Assembly (NCBI GenBank): GCA_041752455.1
Contig: JBGSWL010000141.1
Span: 1-13,867, forward strand
Direction: 5' to 3'
DNA from: JBGSWL01 sp041752455
GTDB lineage: Bacteria > Pseudomonadota > Alphaproteobacteria > Rhizobiales > Rhizobiaceae
DNA: 13,867 nucleotides
The notes beneath the pieces are model-generated. The model was given only the letters and a program-made list of their open reading frames with translations. It was not told where the DNA came from and searched no databases. Each line of letters starts with the position of its first letter. Position 1 is the first letter of the stretch. A program made the position numbers and the translations under genes. Positions 6,743 through 13,595 of the stretch are shown in pieces.

Positions 6743-8509
6743 GTGCATGAGGGGCGCGGGCCGGATCGGCCAGCAGTGAGTGAAATCAAGGCAGCGCTGG
6801 AAGCGGTAACTTCCAGCGAGGCTTTCGCTCGTTCTGAACGTGCGCGCTCGCTGTTGTCGTATCTGGTGGAAGCCGAACTCGCAGGTCAGGCTGACCGGTT
6901 GAAGGGTTTTGTCATCGGTCAGGACGTATTCGGCAAGGACGATGACTTCGATCCTTCCATGGATGCGGTCGTTCGTGTCCAGGCCGGGCGATTGCGCGAT
7001 CTGCTTGTTGCCTACTATGCCGGTGAAGGTCGAAATTCCCCCATCGAAATCAAGGTGCCCAAGGGCAGCTATGTGCCGACCTATCATCGTCGCGTTCATG
7101 CGAACGGCGGTGCCCGCATCATTTCGGATCTGGACTTTGGCGCGTCGGGGTCAGCCCTGAAGCTTGAACCGTTGCCACCCCGAAGGGCGGCGCCGAGTAT
7201 TGAAGCCGGTTCGCCGACGTTCAAGGCTACTCCCCAAGGCGGTCCTGCAGCGATCCCCGGTGTCGACATCGCCGACGACAATCTGCTGACCAACTATGTC
7301 GTGCGCAATGTGCGGCGGTTCTGGATGGCACTTGGCACGATCATGGTGCTCCTCGGCGCCATTTTGATCGTCGTTTTGCTGCCTGATCCCAAGCCGCCGC
7401 AGATCGTGCCGACGACACCGGGTTCACTGCCGACCATTGCGGTCCGTGCCACAGGCGACGCTTCACAAGAGGTTGCGACGATCGCAGGCGGCTTGCGCGG
7501 CGCTCTGGCGCAGTTCCCCACGGTCACGCAGATCGCGTCGGCACGTGCCAACCAGGATCTGCCCGACTACGCGCTGACCGTCGAACAGGTCGGCGCCGAC
7601 GGGATTTCCATCGCGCTTGTTCAAATGGCCAGTGACAGCGTGATCTGGCAACATACGGAACCTGTTGTCGCTTCGGTCGCAGACTTCGCCGGACCCTTGA
7701 CGGAGTTGCTGACAGCGTCCGGTGTCCTTTATGCCGACGCTTACGGCCGGAACGCGATTGGCGGCCTTGCGCGATGCCTTTATCTGTCCAGCCGCTTCTA
7801 TCTGCGGCAGGATGGCGATCGCTTCCGAGAGGCGTATCAGTGTTTCGAGGAGTTGCCGCCGGTCGATCGCAACCACCCGCTTGCGCATGCGGAATTGGCC
7901 GGTCTCGTGAACGAAACGGTCAACGACAATTACGGCTATCCGGCCGATGCGAGCATAAAGAAGGCTTTGGATATGGCGCGCGTTTCGGTCGAACGCGGCC
8001 CCGCCTATGCCAGTTCGCACCGGGCGCTGGGCTCGATCCTTGCCGCCCGCAAGGAAAATGTCGCGGCAGTCTCTGCCATGCGCGAGGCTGTGCGGCTGTC
8101 GCCGCTCGACCAGACCATGGCCGCGGCGCTTGGCTATGCGCTGTTCAACAATGGCGAATATGGCGAAGCGGCAACGACCCTTTCAGTCGCTGGCACGAAA
8201 ATGCGTCTGCATCCGAAATGGTGGGACTACACCCTGCTGCTCTCGGCATTCATGGACGGGCGAACCGATCTGATGCGCGAGGCTGCCGACGGTCTGGCCG
8301 GCGAAACGCGGTCTTATTACGTGGCTGCTCGAATCATCGCCGCCGATACCGCTGGCGATACTGTCTTGCGTGATACCCTCATTGCCGAACTTGGCGCATC
8401 CAACACCAGTCTCGCCAAGGATCCCGTTGCCTACTACAGCCGCCGGTTTCCCGGGCCGCTGGGTGAAAAGTTGCTCGAAGCGCTTCGCAAAGCCGGCTAC
8501 GCCCGCTGA
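6743..8509 (+). CDS. Membrane-anchored one-component regulator with winged-helix-like N-terminus and TPR-like periplasmic region
   Basis: A 588-residue protein with three parts. Residues about 10-115 resemble the DNA-binding-like domain at the N-terminus of many alphaproteobacterial cyclase/TPR regulators: SLLSYLVEAELAG, DRLKGFVIGQDVFG, DDFDPSMDAVVRVQAGRLRD and KVPKGSYVPTYHR. One membrane helix lies at about 193-214 (FWMALGTIMVLLGAILIVVLL). Residues 215-588 would be periplasmic: first a TolB-N-like stretch (TIAVRA, then GGLRGALAQFPTV), then helical TPR-like repeats (HPLAHAELAGLVNE, ASSHRALGSILAARKENVAA, LGYALFNNGEYGEAATTL). No cyclase catalytic domain is present. The organisation resembles CadC/ToxR-type regulators that sense an envelope signal and bind DNA directly. 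The GTG start has a strong GAGG site 8 nt upstream. The transpeptidase gene 80 bp downstream is a plausible but unproven target. Confidence 0.75.
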   Translation: MHEGRGPDRPAVSEIKAALEAVTSSEAFARSERARSLLSYLVEAELAGQADRLKGFVIGQDVFGKDDDFDPSMDAVVRVQAGRLRDLLVAYYAGEGRNSPIEIKVPKGSYVPTYHRRVHANGGARIISDLDFGASGSALKLEPLPPRRAAPSIEAGSPTFKATPQGGPAAIPGVDIADDNLLTNYVVRNVRRFWMALGTIMVLLGAILIVVLLPDPKPPQIVPTTPGSLPTIAVRATGDASQEVATIAGGLRGALAQFPTVTQIASARANQDLPDYALTVEQVGADGISIALVQMASDSVIWQHTEPVVASVADFAGPLTELLTASGVLYADAYGRNAIGGLARCLYLSSRFYLRQDGDRFREAYQCFEELPPVDRNHPLAHAELAGLVNETVNDNYGYPADASIKKALDMARVSVERGPAYASSHRALGSILAARKENVAAVSAMREAVRLSPLDQTMAAALGYALFNNGEYGEAATTLSVAGTKMRLHPKWWDYTLLLSAFMDGRTDLMREAADGLAGETRSYYVAARIIAADTAGDTVLRDTLIAELGASNTSLAKDPVAYYSRRFPGPLGEKLLEALRKAGYAR

Positions 8510-8561
8510 CCTCGGCCGGGCAAAACGCGTGATTCCGCATGTGCCTTGGGGCGTGTATCGT

Positions 8562-8580
8562 CGGTGAACACGAATCACCG
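8562..8580 (+). promoter_or_regulatory. Inverted repeat at the start of the L,D-transpeptidase gene
   Basis: CGGTGA (8562-8567) and TCACCG (8575-8580) are perfect inverted repeats separated by 7 nt. In RNA the stem could extend by wobble pairs to about 8558-8584 and would cover GGTGG (8580-8584), the only Shine-Dalgarno-like sequence before the ATG at 8590. It could be an operator for a dimeric regulator, perhaps the one encoded just upstream, or an RNA element limiting translation. Confidence 0.4.
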
Positions 8581-8589
8581 GTGGATACG

Positions 8590-10182
8590 ATGCTCCGGCT
8601 TATCTTTGCATCAATTATGCTTGTTGTGGCGGCGATCACGTCGCCGGCAGCCGCCTTGCAGCGTTCTGATCTTGGCGCCCTTGCCGGTCGCCAGGCGATG
8701 GAATGGCGCGGCATTGTCGTCGATCTGAACGCCGTCATGGCCTACTACAGCGATCCGTCCGCGCAGATCCTGTGGGTGGAGCGGGGCCGTGTCTCAGCGC
8801 GCGGTCAGGATCTTCTGCGCGCGATCGATCGTGCCGGCGAAGATGGTCTGGAGGGGCGCGACTATCTCCCGTTGGCGCTCAGCCAGATGACCGGGCTCAA
8901 TGGTGCCATGGACGAAGCGGGATTTGAACTGGCGATGAGCCAGGCATTTCTGACGCTCGCCCGCGATCTTCATTCGGGCCGCACCACGCCATCGGTCACG
9001 GCCCCCGACATCATCATCGCACGCAAGGACGTTGATCCCAAGGGTTGGCTGACCATGGTTCGCGATGCGGGCGTGGCCGAAACCCTGCGTCAGTTGGCGC
9101 CGCAGCATGTGCAGTATGCCCAGCTTCGCCAACTGCTTGCGGGCTACCGGGCGCTGGCGGATCGTGGTGGCTGGCCGGCTGTGGCGCAGGGGCCGGTTCT
9201 CAAGCCCGGCATGCGTGACGCCCGCATCGCGGCGCTGCGCACCAACATGCGGGCGCGCGGCTACAGTGGCATCGATGGCGGCGATCCGAGCCTCTACGAC
9301 GAGAGCTTGCAGGCCGTCGTCGCGCATTTCCAGAAGCGCCACGGACTGGATGCGGACGGCGTGATCGGTCCCGCAACCCTCAAGGCCGTGAACATCATGG
9401 CGCATGAGCGGGTCCGCCAGATCATTGTCAACATGGAACGCTGGCGCTGGTTGCCGGCAGACCTTGGCCGCCGCCATGTCTTCGTCAATCAGGCCGGTTT
9501 CGAGATGTTCACCATCGACGGCGGAAAGCAGATCGATCGCCGCCGCGTGATCGTCGGCAAGCCGTTCCACAAGTCGCCGATGTTCTCCGACCGCATACGC
9601 TATGCGGAGTTCAATCCGACCTGGACGGTTCCGACCTCGATCGGGCGCTCGGAAATGCTGCCGAAGCTGCAATCCGATCCGTCATGGTTCGATGCCAACA
9701 ACTACACGATTTATTCCGGCTGGGGCGCCGATGCGCCCAGGGTCAATCCCTATGGTGTCGACTGGAGTGCGATACCGGCTTCGAAATTCAACTACCGCAT
9801 TGTCCAGGGTCCCGGTGCGAAGAATGCGCTCGGACAGGTCAAGTTCATGTTTCCCAACAAGTTCGACGTCTACCTGCATGACACGCCGTCCCGTCAGCTC
9901 TTTGCCAAGACCGGGCGCGCCTTCAGCCATGGCTGCATACGCGTCCACGAACCTCTGGAATTTGCGGAACTGCTGTTCGGGCTGGACAAGGGGCTCAGCC
10001 GTAGCCGGATCGACACGATCCTCGCCTCCGGCAAGACCACCCGCGTCAACCTCAAGACACCGGTGCCGGTGCATCTGACCTATTTTACCGCCTGGGTCGA
10101 CGAGAATGGTGTGCCGAGCTTCTTTGCGGACGTCTACGAGCACGATGCGCTGGTCGGCCGGCTGCTTTTTGGCGGCGTTTGA
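8590..10182 (+). CDS. YcbB/LdtD-type L,D-transpeptidase, exported
   Basis: A 530-residue peptidoglycan cross-linking enzyme of the YcbB (LdtD) type, which forms 3-3 (meso-DAP to meso-DAP) bridges in the periplasm. The start at 8590 is chosen because it gives a signal peptide directly (MLRLIFASIMLVVAAITSP, likely cleaved after AAA at 20-22). Upstream in-frame starts at 8539 and 8581 would add a charged tail before it and lack ribosome binding sites. Residues about 40-190 match the scaffold region of YcbB proteins (ILWVERGRVSARGQDLL, AGEDGLEGRDY). A peptidoglycan-binding domain lies at about 207-268 (RDARIAALRTNMRARG, FQKRHGLDADGVIGPATLKAV). The YkuD catalytic domain contains FNPTWTVPTSI, YLHDTP (H430) and SHGCIRVHEP with H447 and catalytic C449. 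All key residues are present. Confidence 0.93.
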   Translation: MLRLIFASIMLVVAAITSPAAALQRSDLGALAGRQAMEWRGIVVDLNAVMAYYSDPSAQILWVERGRVSARGQDLLRAIDRAGEDGLEGRDYLPLALSQMTGLNGAMDEAGFELAMSQAFLTLARDLHSGRTTPSVTAPDIIIARKDVDPKGWLTMVRDAGVAETLRQLAPQHVQYAQLRQLLAGYRALADRGGWPAVAQGPVLKPGMRDARIAALRTNMRARGYSGIDGGDPSLYDESLQAVVAHFQKRHGLDADGVIGPATLKAVNIMAHERVRQIIVNMERWRWLPADLGRRHVFVNQAGFEMFTIDGGKQIDRRRVIVGKPFHKSPMFSDRIRYAEFNPTWTVPTSIGRSEMLPKLQSDPSWFDANNYTIYSGWGADAPRVNPYGVDWSAIPASKFNYRIVQGPGAKNALGQVKFMFPNKFDVYLHDTPSRQLFAKTGRAFSHGCIRVHEPLEFAELLFGLDKGLSRSRIDTILASGKTTRVNLKTPVPVHLTYFTAWVDENGVPSFFADVYEHDALVGRLLFGGV

Positions 10183-10232
10183 CCGAACTGTCCTTGTTGC
10201 ATCGCGGCACTCGCCTCAACCGACGGAAGTTG

Positions 10233-10247
10233 TTAACCTGCGGCTAA
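10233..10247 (+). promoter_or_regulatory. CtrA-like binding site
   Basis: TTAA (10233-10236), seven bases (CCTGCGG), then CTAA (10244-10247) followed by CC. This matches the alphaproteobacterial CtrA box TTAA-N7-TTAA with a single mismatch. It ends 24 bp before the ATG of the tail-anchored protein gene, so it could overlap a promoter with a very short 5' leader. CtrA is the cell-cycle response regulator in this group; its binding here is inferred. Confidence 0.5.
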
Positions 10248-10271
10248 CCATGTGTGGAAAGGTGCCTTCCC

Positions 10272-10928
10272 ATGTCCAAGGATGAACAGCAGTCGCCGCT
10301 TCGCAACACCCGGCTGGTGGATGCCGTGCGTGAAGTTCGCATTGCGCAAGCCGAACGCACTGATGTGGTGGTCGATCTCAAGGAAGCCGACCGCGCGCGT
10401 CTGGAAATCCTCGCCGGCGAATTGGCTCCTGTCTTCGATGAAGTGCCGCTTGACGACGAGCGGTTCGACTTTGCCTTGTCCTCGGGTCTGCAGCCGCGGT
10501 TGTGGATCGATGCGACGGCGCAGGTGATCATGGGGCGCGACCGGCGCACTTACCGCTTTATTCGCGACACGCGGCTTGGCCGGATCGTGCTGGCCGAATC
10601 CAACCAGACCGAACCGGTCGTTGCGGCGGTGACCCGGTACATCGCCGAGCGGCTGCATGAGCGCGAACTCGCCTTTGCCGGCGACGAGATGATCAGTTAT
10701 CGGGCAACTGCATCTGAAGGCGCAAAACCCGCGCCGAAGATGCCTGATACTACCGGGCTCGATGTCGAAACTGCCCCGGTCAGCGCGATGCAGACGGACA
10801 GTGCTGCGCCGCTTGTTGCGAGCCGTGATCGAGGTACGTCCATGAGCACTGCAGGCTGGCTTCTGCTTGGTCTGGTGATCGGCGCCGGTTCGCTGATCCT
10901 CTATTTCCGCGAGGCGCTGCTGCCCTGA
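10272..10928 (+). CDS. Tail-anchored protein of unknown function
   Basis: I do not recognise a named family. The 218-residue protein has no signal peptide. Residues 1-145 form a compact, charged, apparently soluble domain (VVVDLKEADRARLEILAGE, PVFDEVPLDDERFDFALSSG, RLWIDATAQVIMGRDRRTYRF, ERLHERELAF). A low-complexity Ala/Pro/Thr-rich linker covers about 146-192, and one hydrophobic helix ends the protein at about 194-212 (AGWLLLGLVIGAGSLILYF), leaving six residues behind it. This predicts a cytoplasmic domain anchored in the inner membrane by its C-terminus. The ATG at 10272 is preferred over a GTG at 10254 because GGAAAGG (10256-10262) precedes it. It follows the L,D-transpeptidase by 89 bp on the same strand, with a CtrA-like box between, which hints at an envelope or cell-cycle role. 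Its last 28 bp overlap the converging phosphoesterase gene. Confidence 0.85.
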   Translation: MSKDEQQSPLRNTRLVDAVREVRIAQAERTDVVVDLKEADRARLEILAGELAPVFDEVPLDDERFDFALSSGLQPRLWIDATAQVIMGRDRRTYRFIRDTRLGRIVLAESNQTEPVVAAVTRYIAERLHERELAFAGDEMISYRATASEGAKPAPKMPDTTGLDVETAPVSAMQTDSAAPLVASRDRGTSMSTAGWLLLGLVIGAGSLILYFREALLP

Positions 10929-11839
10929 GTTTCGGTCGTAGTCAACGAACGCATCTCGGTGAGATGCACGCCGCCGTTGGCGGTCGCTGACCATTCTTCC
11001 AGATCGACCGACCAGGCCGGTGCCGCGCCGCCGATGCGAAACAGGTTGAAAGCGCCCGCCGGGCGGTTACCGCCGGGCGCCTGGCTGGCCGATGGAACGC
11101 CGATCACCGGCACGATTGTGTTTCCCTTGCCTTTGATTGTGGTGCGTTGGGAAAGATGGGTGTGCCCGTGCAACACCAGTTCCGCGCCCACCTTGGCAAT
11201 CACGCTCTGAAATCGCCCCAAGCCAAAAAGCCGCTTTGAGAGCTTCGCCGCTCCGCGCACCGGCGGATGGTGGATGAGGACGACGCGGAACAGCCCCTCG
11301 CGGCCGGTTTCCTCAAGCATTGCGGTTAGCCGTGCCGCTTGTCCGCTCCCGACCCAGCCTGCCGCCACCAGCGGAGGCGTGGCGATTGCCGACGATACGC
11401 CGATGATCGCAACCGGTCCGCGCCTTCGCACAAACGGATAGTCCTGATTGCTCTTGGGTGCCCTTCCGGTGTCATCGGTCATCCAGGGCGCCCAGGTCTT
11501 CATCGCCTTGGCCACCGCCCCGCGCACATAGGCATCGTGATTGCCGGGGACGGCGGTCACTGTCGCCGGGTCGCCAAGTTCCTCGAGCCAGAGCGCCGCA
11601 GTGCTCAACTCTTCCTTCAAGGCCAGATTGGTCAGGTCGCCCGTTACGGCCACATGATCCGGCTTTGCGGCCAGCATCGCGTCGACAACCGCTCCGAGCG
11701 TCGTGTTGCCAAGCGCATGAATGCGGTGACGGCGCCAGTTGACATAGCCGGTGATGCGTTTGGACATCAGGTCGCGCCGCCGGATTGCGGGGAGTGGCGA
11801 CAGATGGATGTCGGAGATGTGGGCAAGGGTATAGGTCAT
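10901..11839 (-). CDS. Calcineurin-like metallophosphoesterase
   Basis: A 312-residue cytoplasmic protein with the complete set of binuclear-metal phosphoesterase motifs: D10-x-H12 in HISDIHLS, GDLTN (D68), GNHD (N100-H101-D102), the histidines of LIHHPPV (H190, H191), and HGHTH (H226, H228). The order and spacing fit the CpdA-like group of PF00149, whose members hydrolyse cyclic nucleotides or other phosphodiesters; the substrate here cannot be assigned from sequence. No signal peptide is seen. The start has a good ribosome binding site (AAGGA on the minus strand, 4 nt before the ATG). The stop (TAG) lies inside the 3' end of the opposing tail-anchored gene, a 28-bp convergent overlap. The gene is divergent from the NUDIX hydrolase, with only 52 bp shared between their starts. 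Confidence 0.93.
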   Translation of the reverse strand: MTYTLAHISDIHLSPLPAIRRRDLMSKRITGYVNWRRHRIHALGNTTLGAVVDAMLAAKPDHVAVTGDLTNLALKEELSTAALWLEELGDPATVTAVPGNHDAYVRGAVAKAMKTWAPWMTDDTGRAPKSNQDYPFVRRRGPVAIIGVSSAIATPPLVAAGWVGSGQAARLTAMLEETGREGLFRVVLIHHPPVRGAAKLSKRLFGLGRFQSVIAKVGAELVLHGHTHLSQRTTIKGKGNTIVPVIGVPSASQAPGGNRPAGAFNLFRIGGAAPAWSVDLEEWSATANGGVHLTEMRSLTTTETQGSSASRK

Positions 11840-11856
11840 CGGGTCCTTCTAGCCTG

Positions 11857-11873
11857 TTGCAGCGTTCGCGCAA
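11857..11873. promoter_or_regulatory. Imperfect palindrome in the divergent promoter region
   Basis: TTGC-A-GCG-TT-CGC-GCAA at 11857-11873 is a 7-bp inverted repeat with one extra A in the left arm. It lies in the 52-bp gap between the divergent phosphoesterase and NUDIX genes, which must hold both promoters. It could be an operator acting on both genes, but such a short palindrome can also arise by chance in GC-rich DNA. Confidence 0.3.
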
Positions 11874-11891
11874 ATCGGCCAAGGCGATGCC

Positions 11892-12341
11892 ATGGACATG
11901 ACGCGCTTCTACCATGCCTGGTTTTTGCTCAGCCGCCCGATGACGCTTGGCGTGCGTGCCATCGCGCTCGATGCGGACGGTCGCGTCATGCTGGTGCGCC
12001 ATACCTATGTCGATGGCTGGCATCTGCCGGGCGGCGGCGTTGAAACCGGCGAGACGGCAGCCTGGTGTCTCGAACGGGAACTGGCGGAGGAGACCCACTG
12101 CACCCTCGGCGATGCGCCGGTCCTGTTCGGCTTTTATTTCAACCGCAAGGTGTCACGGCGCGACCATGTCGCGGTCTATGTCTGCCGCAACGTGACGCAG
12201 ACCCATCCACGGCAAGCCGATCGCGAGATCCTTGAAGCCAGTTTCTTTGCGCTCGAAGCCTTGCCCGCAGACATCAGCCCCGCGACAGCGCGGCGGCTTG
12301 CGGAACTGTCCAGCGGGGCTGCGCCCGACGCTTACTGGTGA
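11892..12341 (+). CDS. NUDIX hydrolase
   Basis: A 149-residue protein with a full Nudix box, G48-x5-E54-x7-R62-E63-L64-x-E66-E67 (in GGGVETGETAAWCLERELAEE), which binds Mg and hydrolyses a nucleoside diphosphate linked to another moiety. The segment DGWHLPGGG just before it is typical. After the box the usual Gly is replaced (EETHCTL). The segment ahead of the box (LGVRAIALDADGRVMLVRHTY) is the usual first strands of the fold; the substrate cannot be deduced. The protein is cytoplasmic. The ATG at 11892 follows AAGG (11881-11884) by 7 nt; a second ATG two codons later is possible. The stop overlaps the stop of the converging reductase gene by 10 bp, with no terminator between them. Confidence 0.92.
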   Translation: MDMTRFYHAWFLLSRPMTLGVRAIALDADGRVMLVRHTYVDGWHLPGGGVETGETAAWCLERELAEETHCTLGDAPVLFGFYFNRKVSRRDHVAVYVCRNVTQTHPRQADREILEASFFALEALPADISPATARRLAELSSGAAPDAYW

Positions 12342-13318
12342 GACAACGCCTGTCGCCCGTGAGCGGTGGTGAAGTCCTCGATCGGTCCTGCCGGGATGAC
12401 CCTTGTCGGGTTGATTGTCGTGTGGCTGGCATAATAGTGCGCCTTGATGTGGCGGAAATCGACTGTCCCGGCAACGCCCGGCACCTGGAAGAGATCGCGG
12501 ATGTAACCTGACAAGTGCGGGTAGTCGGCAATCCTGCGAAGATTGCACTTGAAGTGACCATGGTAGACCGCATCGAACCGGATCAGCGTCGTGAACAGGC
12601 GCCAGTCCGCTTCGGTCTGGCGGTCGCCCATCAGGTAGCGCTGGCCTGAAAGCCGTTCTTCCAGCCAGTCCAGCGTTTCAAACAGCGGCATCACCGCCTC
12701 TTCGTAGGCTGCTTGCGTCGTTGCAAAACCGGCCTTGTAGACCCCGTTGTTCACGGTGTCGTAGATGCGCGCATTGACCGGTTCGATGGCGGCGCGAAGA
12801 TCCTGCGGCCAGAAATCGAGGGTGTTGCCGGTCAGCCCGTCGAAGGCCGAATTGAACATCCGGATGATTTCCGACGACTCATTGGAGACGATCGTGCCGC
12901 GTTCGCGGTCCCAAAGGACCGGCACCGTCACCCGGCCGGTATAGTCGGGCCGCGCGCGCGTATAGACCTGATGCATGAACGCAAAGCCAAACAACCGGTC
13001 ACCGGTCGCGCCATTGGCGGTCTCGAAAGTCCAGCCATCCTTGTCCATGAAGTGGTGAACGACCGAGACATCGATCAGGCCCTCAAGGCCCTTGAGCTGA
13101 CGCATGATCAACGTTCGATGTGCCCATGGGCAAGCGAGCGACACGTAAAGGTGGTACCGCCCGGCAGCCGCCGGAAATCCGCTTTCTCCGGTCGGGCCGG
13201 CACTGCCGTCAGATGTCACCCAATTGCGAAAACCGGCATCGGAACGCACGAAGCGCCCGCCGGTCTTGCGGGTGTCGTACCACTTGTCCTGCCAGATGCC
13301 GTCGACCAGGAGACCCAT
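12332..13318 (-). CDS. Glutathionyl-hydroquinone reductase (xi-class glutathione transferase)
   Basis: A 328-residue cytoplasmic protein of the YqjG/PcpF/ECM4 group, which reduces glutathionyl-hydroquinones, releasing hydroquinone, with a second glutathione as co-substrate. The N-terminal thioredoxin-like domain has YVSLACPWAHRTLI with catalytic C63, then VTVPVLWDRERGTIVSNESSEI, the glutathione-binding part; FDGLTGNTLDFWP starts the link to the helical domain. The C-terminal helical domain shows MPLFETLDWLEERLSGQRYLMG, ADWRLFTTLIRFDAVYHGHFKCN and RIADYPHLSGYIRDL. The ATG at 13318 is chosen because it gives the usual family length. The frame stays open upstream to 13663, but that 115-residue extension has no family similarity and covers the intergenic region. 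Purine-rich AAGG lies about 10 nt upstream. The TAA stop overlaps the NUDIX stop. Confidence 0.94.
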   Translation of the reverse strand: MGLLVDGIWQDKWYDTRKTGGRFVRSDAGFRNWVTSDGSAGPTGESGFPAAAGRYHLYVSLACPWAHRTLIMRQLKGLEGLIDVSVVHHFMDKDGWTFETANGATGDRLFGFAFMHQVYTRARPDYTGRVTVPVLWDRERGTIVSNESSEIIRMFNSAFDGLTGNTLDFWPQDLRAAIEPVNARIYDTVNNGVYKAGFATTQAAYEEAVMPLFETLDWLEERLSGQRYLMGDRQTEADWRLFTTLIRFDAVYHGHFKCNLRRIADYPHLSGYIRDLFQVPGVAGTVDFRHIKAHYYASHTTINPTRVIPAGPIEDFTTAHGRQALSHQ

Positions 13319-13595
13319 ATTCTCAAATCCTTTTTTCTTTACGCCAAGTGATAGCATGGACAGGACGCTTTCCGGCGAAAACCGCACCGAACGGAGCGTC
13401 AACCGATTGTGCCGCGTTTCAGCGAACGCTTTACGGCGCGTTTCGGCGGTGCTAACGGCGATGCCATGAGCACTTCCGTTCTTCAGATGCTGATCTGCCG
13501 ACGATGAACGCCGCTGCGCTGCCCCAGCCAGTCGAGGGCGGCAAGATTTGCGTGACATATCCGGCATTTCCCAGCATCCAGACGGACATCCATCC
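13319..13595. other. Divergent intergenic region with an imperfect direct repeat
   Basis: This 277-bp region separates the divergent reductase and acetyltransferase genes. I see no gene with a convincing start or family match in it, and no clear promoter hexamers. It contains GCGTTTCAGCG (13414-13424) and GCGTTTCGGCG (13438-13448), which agree at 10 of 11 positions with starts 24 bp apart. The first copy also forms a small inverted repeat, GCGTT/AACGC (13414-13429). These may be regulator sites, but the evidence is weak. Confidence 0.3.

Noticed and set aside
8794..9672. A 292-codon minus-strand frame inside the L,D-transpeptidase gene
   Set aside because: It is opposite a gene with complete catalytic motifs, and its own translation shows no family features or ribosome binding site.
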